64,000 nt of DNA from Takakia lepidozioides (GCA_030704615.1 CM060731.1:45942001-46006000), one strand, 5' to 3'. Counted from the first letter of the stretch, positions 22,570 through 34,429 are shown. Made by a program: numbers and translations. Notes: generated by a model not told the origin, from the sequence alone.

Positions 22570-22762
22570 ATTTAATATTTAATATTTAATATTTGATGCC
22601 TCCCGAAGGAAGCGTAAATTATGGTGTCTCTTCACCCCGAAGGGTTGCTGCCTTCTGCTAGGAAGGTGGACACCTTTGTGACACCAGGGGTGGATTGAAC
22701 CCACAACCACTTCCGAGGTGGTATGTGCCCATTACCACTGGGCTACAACTTGGTTGTCTCTC
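22570..22762 (-). mobile_element. tRNA-derived SINE
   Basis: On the minus strand an RNA polymerase III internal promoter is present. The A box is TGTAGCCCAGTGGTA (complement of 22733-22747). The B box is GGTTCAATCC (complement of 22692-22701), at a tRNA-like spacing. A non-tRNA body of about 100 bases follows, and then a tail of short TAAATAT repeats (22570-22596). Head, body and simple-repeat tail are the hallmarks of a SINE. A LINE in the same genome would supply the reverse transcriptase. Confidence 0.7.
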
Positions 22763-22764
22763 AT

Positions 22765-23905
22765 GCGGCCATTCTATGGACATGTTTTCTGGACTAGGGC
22801 TTCGCGTTGCTCCACACTACTAGCGACGACTTCTGAGAACAACGTCCAGATAGACGGGCTATATTCAAGTTTTATGAACATATGAACATTTTTTGGCTGT
22901 CTTGTAGAGAGACTACGCATCATGCTAAAATCAACGGAGAAAATATGGTCAAAGGACCTTACACTGTGTCAAGCCTCCGATTGTTATGGTGTGCTGAATT
23001 ATGCTCCCTAGTTTTCCCTTCCTCTTATGCCAAAGCAAGAGAGCCCATTGCAATTTGAGGATTGTTTCATTTGATATTAATTTGACGGGTGTAATGACTC
23101 TGGCTCGTTTCGATACAACAAGTAGATTTTGTTTATAACTATTGTTTATATGATATATTTTTCATCTTTATTTTCCTTAGTTTAGATTTCAAATTGTTGA
23201 ATAGGGTCGAAAGGGAGGCGCGATGGCGGAGCTGCGAGACAACCTCCAACGGTCATCAGAAAACTTCTTCCATCTCTATCAGTTCCTATCGACTTCCTGC
23301 TTACTTTACTTACATCAAATAGCAAATACTCCCAAGCTTAGCTTTCTAATGATATGCACATTACAAGTTTTTGTTTGGTTCTCTTTCAATACTTTCTTCT
23401 ACAGTGTTCATCCTAACATCTTGCTTCATTTCATCTCCATCTTGGCTACCTGCATCATCCCTAATCCTCCCACCACAGCCGTCTTTAGCTTCTAAGCTGT
23501 TCGCTTTCTACAGTGACGTTTCCCGCCTATACCCCCCTCCTCCACTTTTTCCGCCAACCCCTCTCTTAAGCTCCATATCCCTCACAACCAGCGGAGTCCT
23601 TAAAACACCTTCCGTTTTGTTAATTATGGCTCCCGGAAGCAACCAGCTGCGTAACAATGAGAAGATGGCGATTCGTGGGAACATCAGAGGGCAGCAGAGT
23701 CAGCACAGAAGACCCACCCCATTACGGGCTTTTTTATGGCACACCAAGCTCGATCCAGGATAGCTTCTGCCAGTGGTTCAGTAAGACATCCCTCCCCTCC
23801 CATTCCCACCAACCCTCTCTCCCCTCCCCAACCACTTCTCAAAATGCCCAGGTTAAACTCCTTCCCAAAAGGAGTAACAGTTTGCAAATTCGAAACTAGG
23901 ATACC
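22765..23905. other. Mostly unannotated; possible LINE 5' region at right
   Basis: No recognisable gene in 22765-23600. From about 23600 to 23900 the plus strand becomes C-rich, with a frame starting MAPGSNQLRNNEKMAIRGNI. This could be the 5' part of the LINE that resumes after the LTR at 24475, but there is no conserved domain to prove it. Confidence 0.3.
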
Positions 23906-24475
23906 CTGTGTCGCGGCCCTTTGCCTTGAGGGCAGGGGGTCGGGACACAAGAAGGGCTGCCCCTGTGGTGGGGGCAGTGACAACAATAGATGCGAGGGCT
24001 GAAGCACCCTTGAGTGCCCAAGGCGCTCACTAGGTGGAGCCCCGCACACCGGGTTGCGATGGGGGTGGTTCCACGAGGGGTGGTGGTAGCTTAGTGGGTC
24101 TTAGTGGGGGTGGCATAAGACTCATGACCATGGGGCGGAGACCTTGTGGTGGGAGTCGTGGGGAGTCTTGGGACTCATCACGGTCCAATGGGGCCGTGGT
24201 GGGTGGGCCAAGACTCACCGCGACTCATCACCGGGAATCGAGGGTTTTCGTAGTGGTTCGCCATAAAATGGCATGGTTGTTTTGTGGAACCCCCGCGGAC
24301 AGTCACAGAAGTATATATAGGGAGTAGTAACCCCGGGAACGGTGCAAGCCCATTGGTGACCTAAAGCTGGTGAGTGAGCGAGCGAGCCGGAAAGCGACCA
24401 AGGAGTGGGGAGCTATTCCGGACTGCCATCTACCAAAGGGAATTTCCACTAGGCCCAAATTGGTGGAGGGTCTAG
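23906..24475 (+). mobile_element. Ty3/gypsy LTR, copy 2 (3' end missing)
   Basis: It begins TGTGTCGCGGCCC, a TG start typical of LTRs. It shares about 205 bases (24270-24475) with the LTR at 4851-5061, including the TATATATA box and the GAGCGAGCCGGAAAGCGACC block. It breaks off at GGTCTAG, where LINE sequence begins. Copy 1 continues about 140 bases further to its primer-binding site. It is either a solo LTR truncated by the LINE or a transduced fragment. Confidence 0.7.
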
Positions 24476-25269
24476 TAAATGGGTTTCAGTTGTTGGGAGC
24501 CCACTTGGACTCTGAAGTGGATGGGGAAAATTACAAAATGGAGGTTCAAAGGACAAGAGATTATATTAATGGCACCAGACGGACAGATCACTCTCACTCT
24601 TCCTCAGACTCCCAGGTGGAATCTTCTACGCAAGAGGGGAATCACAACATGATGGACTCGGTGAAAGGAGCCAAACAAGTATCCTCCCCAACAATCATTG
24701 ACACAACCCAAGCTAATTCGCTACCGAACTCTCAAGTGACTTCTCCACCCAAGGTCTTAACTCCCTCATCTCCACCTTCCCCAAACCAGGTACCATCCTC
24801 TCTCTCACCCTGTTTCATTTATCAGGTCTTATTTGGGAACCCTGCTAGACATTGGATGTTATGCGAGAAAGAGAATTACGTGGGGGGGGGAGCAGGCCAG
24901 ACATAGGCTACCAATGTTTGATTTGCCAGAAAACATACCCTCTGGAACTCTTCCATCCGATGGCTCAATCAGTGAGAGATACCCTGGTTTTAACGATCTT
25001 TTCAACGCGGTGTTCTTCCCGGCTGAAGCCTCGGTTTTATCTGTAACCATCTCCATAGTGTCTACAAAACAATTCCTTTCATCCCATAACCTACCCAAAA
25101 ACACAAAACCAAGAGGGGTTTTCATACTCATCCAGAACAAAACTCGAAAGCCCCCGGACAATTATATCTGAAAAAATTCCCTGCGAACAAGAGACAGTAG
25201 GGTTAAATTCTTCTACCACACTTCTAGGCTATTAAATGAGACTGTCAGCCTCAGCCTACCTCGACCTGC

Positions 25270-26312
25270 CAATGATCTTTAACCTTCATTCATGGAATAT
25301 AAGAGGGCTGGGAGCAGACCCAGCTTCTCTAAAAAGGCTGAAAATCAAAACCTGGCTGACTCCCTTCCTTGCAAATCATTCCATCATATTTTTGCAGAAG
25401 CATAAACTAGATCAAGGGAAAATAGATAGCCTCTCTGATTATCTATGGCCATTAGCTAACTCCTAATGGAAACCCACTTCCACGGGTACGAAAGGAGGTA
25501 CTGCAATACTTCTTTCACCTACCATTCAACCGTTCCTCACAACGTAGGACACCTGGCTCCCCAGAAGATTGCAATTTTGTGCCTTATCCCTACCCAACTC
25601 AACAGGTCCGATTGGGCTGGTGAATATCTATGCACCCAACAATTCTACTGACAGAGCAGAATTTTGGAACACTCTCAACACAAAAATGAGGGAACAACCT
25701 TCAATAGATAGTTGGATATCGTCCGAATATGGTGGAGATGCAAGAGGATAGAAGAGGCGCGGGGTTATTTACCTCAAACCTAGAAGAAATGGACCAGTGG
25801 CTCAACTGCATGCAAACACACAACCTCACAGATGCAGTGCCAATATTTGGACAGTCATCAAACATCACCTTTACTGGTCCAATAACCGTTCTCTTGTAGA
25901 TCTAAGTATGGCTCGTCTTGATAGGGCTTACCTTTCCCTTGACTTAGTTCAATATGCTAAGAGAGCCCCTCAAGAACCAATACCCTTATGCTTTGACCAT
26001 GCACCAATTACCCTCTCCATAACCCTACCAAACTCTTACAGAAGGGGTAGAGGCCTTTACAAAATAAATAACCTCATCCTTAAGCTGCCAAGCTTCAAGC
26101 AAGGCCTGCTAAGGGCTTACACTCAGGCGGGAAGTGACCTCCTGGACCCTACGCATCTCTTCCTAGCCAAGCTGAAGGCTGTCAATATTGAAAGTCAGAG
26201 GATGAGTCAGGAACTAGCAAGCATCAGAAAGAGGAAGGTCATGGCCTTAAACAAATGCCTCAAAGTCTGTCAATCGAAAATAGAATCCACTCGCTGTGAT
26301 GAAGACACATAA
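25270..26312 (+). pseudogene. LINE AP-endonuclease domain, broken
   Basis: This is the nicking enzyme of L1 retrotransposition. It opens with HSWNIRGLGADPASLKRLK (motif I, Asn conserved) and continues through GLVNIYAPNNSTDRAEFW. The frame is broken by stops and shifts near 25466, 25680, 25740 and 25860, so it cannot be translated whole. The following frame 25797-26312 ends in a Lys/Arg-rich linker that leads to the RT. Confidence 0.7.
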
Positions 26313-26605
26313 CGTACATATGTCCAAGCCAGAAACAACCTTGACATTCATCACAAAATCCAGGAGAGGAAGTGGAAATTGCAAGCGGGTGTCAACTAGT
26401 CCACAAAAGGAGAAAAAATGAATAAATATTTTTTTGACAAAACAAGATTGAGACGTGCCTCTCAAACAATTTCTGAGCTCATTGAACAGCCATCAGGCAA
26501 TTCAACTTCTACACCAAAAGCCATGGCCATGATGGCTGGCTGGCACTTCCATAATCTTTTTCATAATGACTTTGACTCCCTGCAACCAACAGAAGAACAA
26601 ACATC

Positions 26606-27427
26606 ATGTTTGATACACACCCCTACCCTGCTGTCCCACCAGTTCGCTTCCCATTAGAAGGAGAGTTCACAAATATAGAGCTGGGTGAAGCATTATCGAA
26701 ACTACAGAACAACAAATCTCCAGGCATAGACGGTTTATCGGTGGAATTTTACAAAGCATTGTGGCCGGAAATCTCCAGGGATTTCACTGCAATGGCAAAC
26801 CACGTGTTTCAACGGGGACACATGCCCACAATTATGACACAAGGAGTTATAACCTTACTCTATAAAAAGGGTGATAGAACAAACATATCGAATTATCGGC
26901 CCATAACCCTCCTCAATGTAGCTTACAAGATAGTGGCGAAGGCACTGGCCCTTAGATTGCAGCCTCTATTTCCAACTATAATTAGGCCAAATCAAACAGG
27001 GTTTATCAAGGGTAGATACATATTGGATAACCTCCTTCTAGCCCAGGAAATTCCAGACTTCGCTGCTAGAACAAACCAACCTATTGCCCTCCTTCTTTTA
27101 GACTTTGAGAAGGCTTTCGATCGTGGAGAATGGTCATACCTGCTGGCAGCCCTGGCCAAATTGAGTTTTCCCCAATCCTTTTGCAAATGGGTCAGGAAAT
27201 TACTCACCGATGCATCTAGCAGAGTCTCAATCAATGGCCATTTATCAGCTTCGTTCCCTCTGCAACGCTCAGTGAGGCAAGGGTGTCCCCTCTCACCTTT
27301 CCTGTTTCTGGTGGTGGCAGATACACTCGGCTATATGCTACAACAAAATCAGTTTATAAAGGGCCTCAGGGTCACTAACTACATCACCAGGCAGTACAAT
27401 TTCTTGGTAGACTCGATGTTGCTCTAA
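26606..27427 (+). pseudogene. L1-type reverse transcriptase, deleted across the YADD box
   Basis: RVT_1 landmarks are in order: SPGIDGLSVEFYKALWPEI, NYRPITLLNVAYKIVAKALA, QTGFIKGRYILDNLL, LLLDFEKAFDR (first catalytic Asp) and SVRQGCPLSPFLFLVVAD. The FADD block should follow, but after QYNFLVDSMLL the frame stops. The sequence resumes with QEIERLLRNFVWGAK (about 27430), which belongs well downstream of FADD. An internal deletion has removed the catalytic aspartate pair and the thumb, so the copy is dead. Confidence 0.85.
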
Positions 27428-27429
27428 AC

Positions 27430-28620
27430 AGATTCAGGAAATCGAGCGCCTGCTTAGGAACTTTGTTTGGGGAGCCAAAACCTCATCCCAAAACAAACGA
27501 CCGCATATAGCCTGGGCCCAAATCTGTTTACCCAAAAAAAAGGGGGGGTTAGGGATACTCGATCCAAACACAGATTGTAGCTCTTCTTGGCAAATGGATA
27601 CCCAGGTTTCTAGGGCTGGAGGGGGGATGGTGGAAATTCTTGGTCTATGACCACATTACAAAATCCTCCCCTCTCAAGACTACCCAAAGGAGCCCTTCCC
27701 TACGTTGGCTCACTCAAGGATTTAATCTTAAGACAATGGGATATGCTCTATGGTCTAACATCTGGTCAGCCTGGGGGCGGCTAAGGAAACTGCTTGTAAA
27801 AGCCCAGCCAAGTACCTTCTATGAAGTTAAGAGACAACACTTGTTTCTAAACGACACTCCTCTGACCCCTTCTCAGAAAAACCAGGCAAAAAAGTGGTCC
27901 AAATGGGACTGCCTTGGCATCAGACAAATTCATAACATATGGTCAGGGATCGGTTTCATATCTCTACAATCTATGGCTCAGGCTGTAGGCCTCGCAAGGG
28001 CCACAAAAGGCCACCAACAACTTGTTCAATCTGTACCAGTGCAGTGGTTGGCCACCCTTTCCGCAGGCCCTCCGGAACCAGTCCCAAAATCTTGGGCACT
28101 CATCAGACTTCACAACCAGCTTACCATTGTTTTTGTAGATGACATATCCATAAATGACATAGATGTTTTCACATTCGCCATCAACACCACCTCCCTAAAG
28201 ATTCACACTTACCTCTACAAAACCTTTGACAATCCAAACTATTCCTCTCACCCCAATCCGTGTCTGCTGCTGGACAGCCACGGATAAGGGAATGAATCCC
28301 TAGCTGCCCCCCCTCACTATCACCACTAGAGCTTGGCTAGCAACCAACTCCTTTGTTTGGATTTTGGGTAGGCCGCTGGCAGAATTGGATATTGATCCCT
28401 CCGAATGGTTATGGAAATTCAACACCACCCTAGAACCCTTCTTTGCATACACAACAAAAAAGGCTTAAAAAGCCATGTCAGTCACCCAACCCATGAACAA
28501 GAAATGGGAATCAAAATGGGGGCTCTACAACTTCCACGATGAGAACTGGAAAATCATTTGGGGCTCAGTGTGGATCAAAAACCTGGCCATCAAAGATAGC
28601 AGCTTTCCTTTGGCAGGTTG
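27430..28620 (+). pseudogene. LINE ORF2 C-terminal region (zf-RVT-like)
   Basis: It contains FVWGAKTSSQNKRPHIAWAQ and KKKGGLGILD, which in plant LINEs follow the RT. Then comes the frame 27640-28287 and, near 28530-28620, WKIIWGSVWIKNLAIKDSSF, resembling the zinc-finger RVT tail. It is broken by stops and frameshifts. Confidence 0.65.
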
Positions 28621-29826
28621 TTAATAGAGTTCTCAAAGTTGGGGAATGCCTATAGTTCCAGGGAGCCCTCTTGTGTGCTTGCTGTTCCACTGCAGTATTG
28701 GAATCCATCGAACATTGCCTTCTCTCATGTCAAGCACCAGCCAAAATCTGGCCATATGTTAAGTCATTCTATGATATTGGGACAGAAGACAGCTCACGGA
28801 TACAGACCTCATTCTTAACTATGACCCAACTTCCAAGAATAGAACCCTAAATTGCCCAGTTTTTGAAACCCTCAGAGCCTTTACGATGTGGCACTTATGG
28901 AAACTACGTTGTAAGAACACTTTCCAAGGCCACACAACAACAACATCCTCTCTCATTGCCATTGTTTTTTGGGACTTACAAACTGAGGCTAGGAAAGCAT
29001 GGGGCAAACTCTGTGCAGACATTGAACGTGACGCCACGAATGCAGCTGCGCTCCACAGGAAGTTTCAACACACCTGGGGCAGACAAGGCCTCATATACAG
29101 CAGCCCTATGCAAGACCAATATTGCAGCTAGAACGAGCTCCCCCCTCAAGCCTGGCGAGATCTTCGTGCACCACTCCACTCTTCCCCGGAGTTTGAACGG
29201 GACATTAACTGGAAACATCAAAAGCCTTCATTGACTGCTTCTAAGCTGCACTATAGATAGATCTCTCTCTCAGCCCCCCCATATTCAAAGATCTTCTTAC
29301 TCTCTCCCCACATCGCTCTCCCTGCGTCATCGTAGACAGGGTAGGGTATAAGTTGTTAAGATTTAGGTCTCGGGCAGAGAGCCTTGTTTTTTGGTCTCTT
29401 GGACTTTCTTCCAATCGGAGGTGTTTGGCTCCTGGATCACAGATCTTTGTGTAAATGTCCATCAGTAGTGGCACGGTATTTTGTTCTACAAACTTAATCT
29501 CCATCAGGAGATGATTGGCTCTTAATACACTGAATACGGTGTGTGTGCCTTATGGCGACAACGGGGTTTTAATTTTTTTCCCCTCAATAATTATCAATAA
29601 AGTAACCAAGGATTCATTAAAAAATAAAATAAAAAATCGATTTAATGTCATGGTTTCATGGTTTTTTTTTAATTTAACGCATATTTGTTCCGGCGTTCAT
29701 CATTTATTGTCTTTTCCCTTAATATATATTTTTTGGTTTTTGTCGTGTACCTAAGCATCATGCCACAACATACACCGCTGTCCACCACACAATCTAAGCA
29801 CACAATCCTAGAAAGCTATACCACAA

Positions 29827-29838
29827 TCGCCCCCCTAG
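29827..29838 (-). other. Polypurine tract of element E1
   Basis: Minus-strand sequence GCTAGGGGGGCG sits just after the PHD-coding end and matches the tract of the nested copy near 37727-37738. It would prime plus-strand DNA synthesis, and the 3' LTR should begin right after it. Confidence 0.6.
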
Positions 29839-30068
29839 CTGGTGGTTAGGTCCCTCTAACTCCAGATAGCTACAAGATGTAATAGCCACAGCCGTACTAA
29901 GTCCCTATTGTACTCAAACTCTATAGACCAAGAGGCCGGGTCAAGAGCAACCCCATCGTTAGTTGCCGTCTTGCAATCTGTGAACTTGAGTCAGGATCTC
30001 GTGTGTTGGTCTCCTAGTAGCTTGGCCTTGCATTTCTTGTTAGCCTTCCATGGTTGTATCCACTCCCA

Positions 30069-30398
30069 CTATCCAATGCAATGCGGACATAACCAATCCC
30101 CATCATGAACCATCTCAAGAGGTGGAGTCAAGCATCCCATATGCCAACCTCTAGAGCATTGATCACACACCAGCATGGTGGCTGCCCCTTTAGCAGACCC
30201 ACACAACATGCACCTCAAACTTGCAGATACCACTGCCAGGTTTGGGTCAACCCTTCCATCAACATTTGGAAGGTGACATGGCGCGCAATTACGCACATGG
30301 TCCTTCCAAATCATGTCATCCCGACCCTCCAAGATCAGGACTCCTGAGGGCAACACCTCTCGAACCCTCAAAATAGTACGTCCTGCAGTCACATCCAA
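30069..30398 (-). CDS. C-terminal end of E1 polyprotein with PHD finger
   Basis: The frame runs ILRVREVLPSGVLILEG (integrase C-terminal barrel-like), HVRNCAPCHLPN, and then a complete C4HC3 PHD finger (about residues 63-107 of the 109-residue frame). The pattern is CMLC, then CDQC, then WHMGC, and finally CPHC, followed by two residues and a stop. PHD fingers read the histone H3 tail. At the end of a retrotransposon polyprotein one could steer the integrase, as chromodomains do in chromoviruses; that is inference. The nested copy keeps the same finger (37994-38128). Confidence 0.85.
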   Translation of the reverse strand: MDVTAGRTILRVREVLPSGVLILEGRDDMIWKDHVRNCAPCHLPNVDGRVDPNLAVVSASLRCMLCGSAKGAATMLVCDQCSRGWHMGCLTPPLEMVHDGDWLCPHCIG

Positions 30399-31310
30399 GG
30401 TCGTAGGAGCAGTTTGCTGCAGATAAACATAGTCACCAGGGTTGAATCTCCGAACCCCTGGACGATAGCCCCACCACGTATGGTAGCATACCTCAACGTA
30501 TCACGATGTTGTGCAATGACAAGGTTCCCGAAAGCCATGGGCATGACTTTCTTGAACAACTCTGCACGCTGCTCACATGCACATGCCCACACGTCCGGAT
30601 CGTCAAGGTTAAGAACTGTAGCAGCTTCTCTGCGAATGGATGTAGGCAAATCCGGTTCTCGGCCAAAGAGAAGAAAGTATGGTGAGAAGGAGGCAAATGA
30701 TGCTTGCTTGCTGAACCTGTAGCCCATGGCTAACCAGGGTAACTGAAGGTCCCAATCTCCTAGGTGTCCCTTCTGCAAGCCATACTTGCGCAAACCCCTC
30801 TTTACTGTCTGAACAACTCTCTCTGCCAAGCCAATCGTCAGGATGATCACGAGAAGTGGTGCGGTGGTCTATCAAGGCCTTGTCACACAAAGCCTGAAAC
30901 TCCCCCAAGAACTCTCTCCATTGGTCCGTGAGTACCTCAGCTGGAGCACCGAATCGGCTAAGCACACAATCCAAGAATGCATACGCAGCTCCCTCACTAG
31001 CCTTATCAGACAATGGAACCAATTCAATCCACTTGGAGAAGTGCTCCACCATCACCAACACATACTTGTTGTGGCGCATGGTCAGTGGCAATGGCCCTGC
31101 GAAGTCAAGACTCCACCTGTAGCCCAATCCTATGATCGGAAGAGGGTGCAATTGTGGAGTAGGGGCGTTGAATGAAGCACGCACCTTGTCACACACCATG
31201 CACCTAGCCACAAATTGTTGCACCTCTGTGTGCATACCACGCCACCAATACTGCCCCTACAGTAGACTATGAGTGTGTCGCACCCCAAAATGCCCCAACT
31301 CCTCATAGGC
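30389..31310 (-). pseudogene. Ty3/gypsy integrase, frameshifted
   Basis: It joins cDNA to chromosomal DNA. The zinc-binding N-terminus (HFGVRHTH, a stop near 31262, then CMVCDKVRA) leads into the DDE core. WSLDFAGPLP holds the first Asp and VLTDQWREFLGEF the second. After a frameshift near 30845, GLAERVVQTVKRGLRKYG holds the catalytic Glu, followed by AMGYRFSKQASFASFSPYFLLFGREPDLP. All three catalytic residues survive but in two frames. Confidence 0.85.
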
Positions 31311-31319
31311 ATGTCGCAC

Positions 31320-32257
31320 TAACCGTGCCCGCTGTGTTGGGTGAGGCACAATCCTCACTCGACCATCCTCCCACACTTGGAGCAGGTGTGTCCCCTCCCA
31401 CTTGAACCTCTTGGCTCGTTGTAGGATCCGATCCCTCTCCTTGGCAGTCATAGTGGCTGCAGTGTCTCCAGTGCGGAGGTAGTCCAACACAACTGAATCC
31501 TCATGTATATCTTTGGTGCCACCTTGCTCATTGCTGGCCTCAGGGTCCTCAGACACTTGATCTACAGTCATCCCTATTGCAGGTCCAACCTGGCCTTCCG
31601 CTGCCAAGATACACAGAAATGCAGATGCATGCCATCCGGGCACCATCTCCTCGTCCGTCTCACCATGCCACCGAGCTCCAGTGTCATCCTGCTGGCTCGT
31701 GCATGGATTGCGACTCAACCCATTTGCATTGCGATTGACCAAACCCGGTGGATGCACCACCTGAAAGTCATACTCTTGAAGGATGAGTGCCCACCGTGCA
31801 AGCTTCCCCGTAAGCTTGTCTGACTCCATCAACCACTTGAGTGGTTGGTGATCCGTGACAAGGGTGAAGAGATTAATGCCGTATAGATAGCACCTGAAGT
31901 GTGCTACGGCCCACACTGCAGCTAAGTATTCTCCCTCATATGAGCTATACTTAGACTCTGCAACGTTGTTCGAGCGGCTAGCATAAGCCACTACGAACTC
32001 TCTTCCCTCATCATCCACCTGTGTGAGCACCGCTCCAAGCCCCAGCATGCTCCAATTGTATGCAGCTGAAAAGGACGCCCCCTGATAGGTCGTCTCAAGA
32101 TAGGCGCCGAGGTTAACCTCGCCTTGAGCTCTTGAAAAGCTTGTTCTTGCTCATCTTCCCACTGCCACTCCTGGTCCACCTTGGTCAGCTTGATTAGAGC
32201 CTTTGCAATGGCACTAAATCCCTTAACAAACCGTCTATAATAGTTTGTTAACCCCAT
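31320..32257 (-). pseudogene. Ty3/gypsy RNase H domain
   Basis: It begins with MGLTNYYRRFVKGFSAIAK (end of the RT thumb) and EQAFQELKARLTSAPILRRP. A frameshift near 32045 follows, then GLGAVLTQVDDEGREFVVAYASRSN, ESKYSSYEGEYLAAVWA (catalytic Glu region), LVTDHQPLKWLM (catalytic Asp) and VHPPGLVNRNANGLSRNP. It degrades the RNA strand after reverse transcription. Confidence 0.85.
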
Positions 32258-32339
32258 GAAAGCTCAAACTCGGCTCACATCCGTGGGGCGTGGAACTTGT
32301 GCAATGGACTCTACCTTAGTCTGCTGTACCCCCAATCCT

Positions 32340-33058
32340 CCAGGATATATCATGTGATCTAGATACTCAATCTGGTTGTGGAAAAACTTGCACTTTCCTG
32401 GATGTAACTTCAATCCGTGCGCCCTCAAGCGCTCAATACCCCCTGAAGGTGTCTCTCATGCTCTTCCACCGTAGCACTAAAGATGATGATGTCATCTATG
32501 TAGCACCGAGCAAACTTCACCCCTGCTAGAATCCTGACCATGACTCTCTGAAACTCTGCCGGAGCGTTCTTAAGCCCAAATGGTAAGAACCGCCACTGGT
32601 ATAGGCAATCCTTCCCGTGCTCATTGATCCCCCAGAATGCCGTCTTTGATCGGCAACTGGTGATATCCGGATCGTAAATCCAACGTGCTAAAGACCTTGG
32701 CATGCCCAATGGCATCAAAGATCTCCTCTGGTGTTGGCATGGCATACCTATCGGACTTGGTCTGACGATTTACAGGCCGGTAATCACCGCACATACGTCT
32801 CTCCGTCCAATTGCCAAAGACATCCTTCTTGGCTGACATCACTGTGGCTGAAGCATACTCTCCCCCAGATAGCTCCACCAAACCAGCCTCCCAAAGGTCC
32901 TGAGTTCTCATCTGAATCAAGGACCTCTCCATGTCACTGTATCTATAGGGTCTCCGAAAGATTGGCGTGTCAGTAGCCAATTCAATGCGAATCTCTTGAC
33001 CCTTCAGTGCTCCTAAGTCCTTCAAACTGAAGGCAAAGCAGTTCCTATAAGCCCTCAA
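32340..33058 (-). pseudogene. Ty3/gypsy reverse transcriptase, frameshifted
   Basis: It contains RRPYRYSDMERSL, RMCGDYRPVNRQTKSDRYAMP and AKVFSTLDLRSGYHQLPI (first catalytic Asp). A frameshift near 32640 leads to YQWRFLPFGLKNAPAEFQRVM and the YIDDIIIF catalytic box. The catalytic residues are intact but the reading frame is not. Confidence 0.88.
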
Positions 33059-33184
33059 GAACCGCCATATACGTCGTCTATCTCCTCCGGTGACTATAGG
33101 TCCAACATCAGGCTCCCAGTTGTCCTCTGTGACTGCAACCTTGAGTCCAGCAGGCTTAGAGGTAGAAGACGCGTCCCGTGGTTG

Positions 33185-34429
33185 CTATGCTGCAACCTCT
33201 TGAGCAGTGACCACTGCCTCCTCTGTCAGTGACAATGTCTCATCATGCCCCATCATCCCATCCTTGAGGACCTCCTCAATCCGAGAAAAATCCCCAACCT
33301 GATCCATCACCGCCGCCTTGGCTGCCAACTCCTTCTGAACCTCGAGCACCTCCCACGTGTGCCATGGATGCGGCCTGCACCTCGTGGTCCTCACCTGCTC
33401 GCCCCCACTTGCTGCCTGTACCGTCTCGGTAGGCAGGGAGACCATGAAGGGAAGTGTACTCCGTACTCTGCGCTGCTCAGCCATAGCCAAGCTGATAATC
33501 CAGGTCAAGCAATTGAGATCCATTGCTTGCCCCAACACCTGACGACGTGATGCCTCAGAAAGAGATGGCACCGCCGTGGTACCTGTGGTAAAACCCATCG
33601 CCCGCTCGCGCTCGTCAACATTGGGCTCCACTAATTGTTGCAACTGGCTATCCCACAAGAGGTCAGGTCCACCATCCCGAAAAGCATGGGATCCTGGGAA
33701 GCTGAGCAGTGTAGGTAATGCTGCTCGTGGTTGACCCACCCTGTTGACCACTGCCAAAGGCGAACGGTCATTGTGTCTCACACGTTGATAATGCCTCCCT
33801 GTGTCCAAAATGCTATCCACTGTGAGGTGTGCTGGCCGCTGCACCCCATCAAATGCACGCTTGAGCAGTACGGGTGGCATCAAGTTAGTCCACCATAGCC
33901 GTGGACGATGAGCCCATGACCCCACTGCAGCTGCATCCAACAACACTGCTGACCCAAGCCACGACCGGACTTGATGCACACTGGCCATCACCCTGGCCCG
34001 AGAATCACCTATCAGTGGCACATTCTCCAAGATGTATGCTGGAGATACAGCTTGATGAAGCTGCAAGTGGCGCAAAATCCGCACCATCTCCCAAAACAGA
34101 CCCGTCCTCGAGTCTCACAATCCATTGCCATGCCCGGCTGATGAATGCCCTTGGCAGGGCCAACCTGCCACTACCAGATCAATGGAGCCAACCCGCTCCA
34201 AATCCTGCGCCCCCAGCAACAAAATGTCTGCTGACAAGGCTTGTTGGTATCCACGAACTGCAGACACTGGCAACAAATCAGGGTACTGCTGTACCAACTG
34301 AGCAACATGGCGCAGTGAGATGCGTCATGCAGTCTCATCCCTCTCCACATACAGGTAACGTCGAACTCGTATACCTGCCTGCAATACTGCAGCCAATCCA
34401 GTGTTGATCCCGCCAAACAAGTCCAGAAG
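33185..34429 (-). pseudogene. C5-cytosine DNA methyltransferase domain of E1 (two in-frame stops)
   Basis: It would transfer a methyl group from S-adenosylmethionine to cytosine C5 in DNA. Motif I is LLDLFGGINTGLAAV. Acidic motif II is YVERDETA. Motif IV is DLVVAGWPCQGHSSAG with the catalytic Cys. Then come GLFWEMVRIL (motif V), ILENVPL (motif VI, ENV), HRPRLWWTNL (motif VIII) and, after a variable region, LGQAMDLNCLTWI (motifs IX-X). WTNL after the Arg pair and the motif spacing recall DNMT3 rather than DNMT1/CMT enzymes. Stops after DETA (about 34325) and after GHGNGL (about 34115) split the frame; the nested copy reads Arg at both. It sits between protease and RT, inside the polyprotein. 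Confidence 0.9.

Larger units (their letters stand above)
24476..29640 (+). mobile_element. L1-type plant LINE, degenerate
   Basis: Runs from the LTR break to an A-rich tail (ATTAAAAAATAAAATAAAA, about 29612-29635). It contains an endonuclease domain (25270-26310), an RT (26606-27427) and a C-terminal zf-RVT-like part (to about 28620), then a 3' UTR. All domains are damaged. A related 3' UTR block recurs near 59420-59510. Confidence 0.8.

Noticed and set aside
22690-22750. A genuine tRNA gene
   Set aside because: The A and B boxes are present but I could not fold a proper acceptor stem, and the downstream body and repeat tail fit a SINE better.
30078-30212. Host PHD-finger gene near the retrotransposon
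   Set aside because: The finger is the last part of the frame following the integrase C-terminus and just before the polypurine tract in both copies, so it belongs to the element.
33470-34429. Bacterial restriction-modification methyltransferase or contamination
   Set aside because: The domain lies in the same polyprotein series as gypsy protease, RT and integrase, twice in the window. The flanks are plant transposon DNA.
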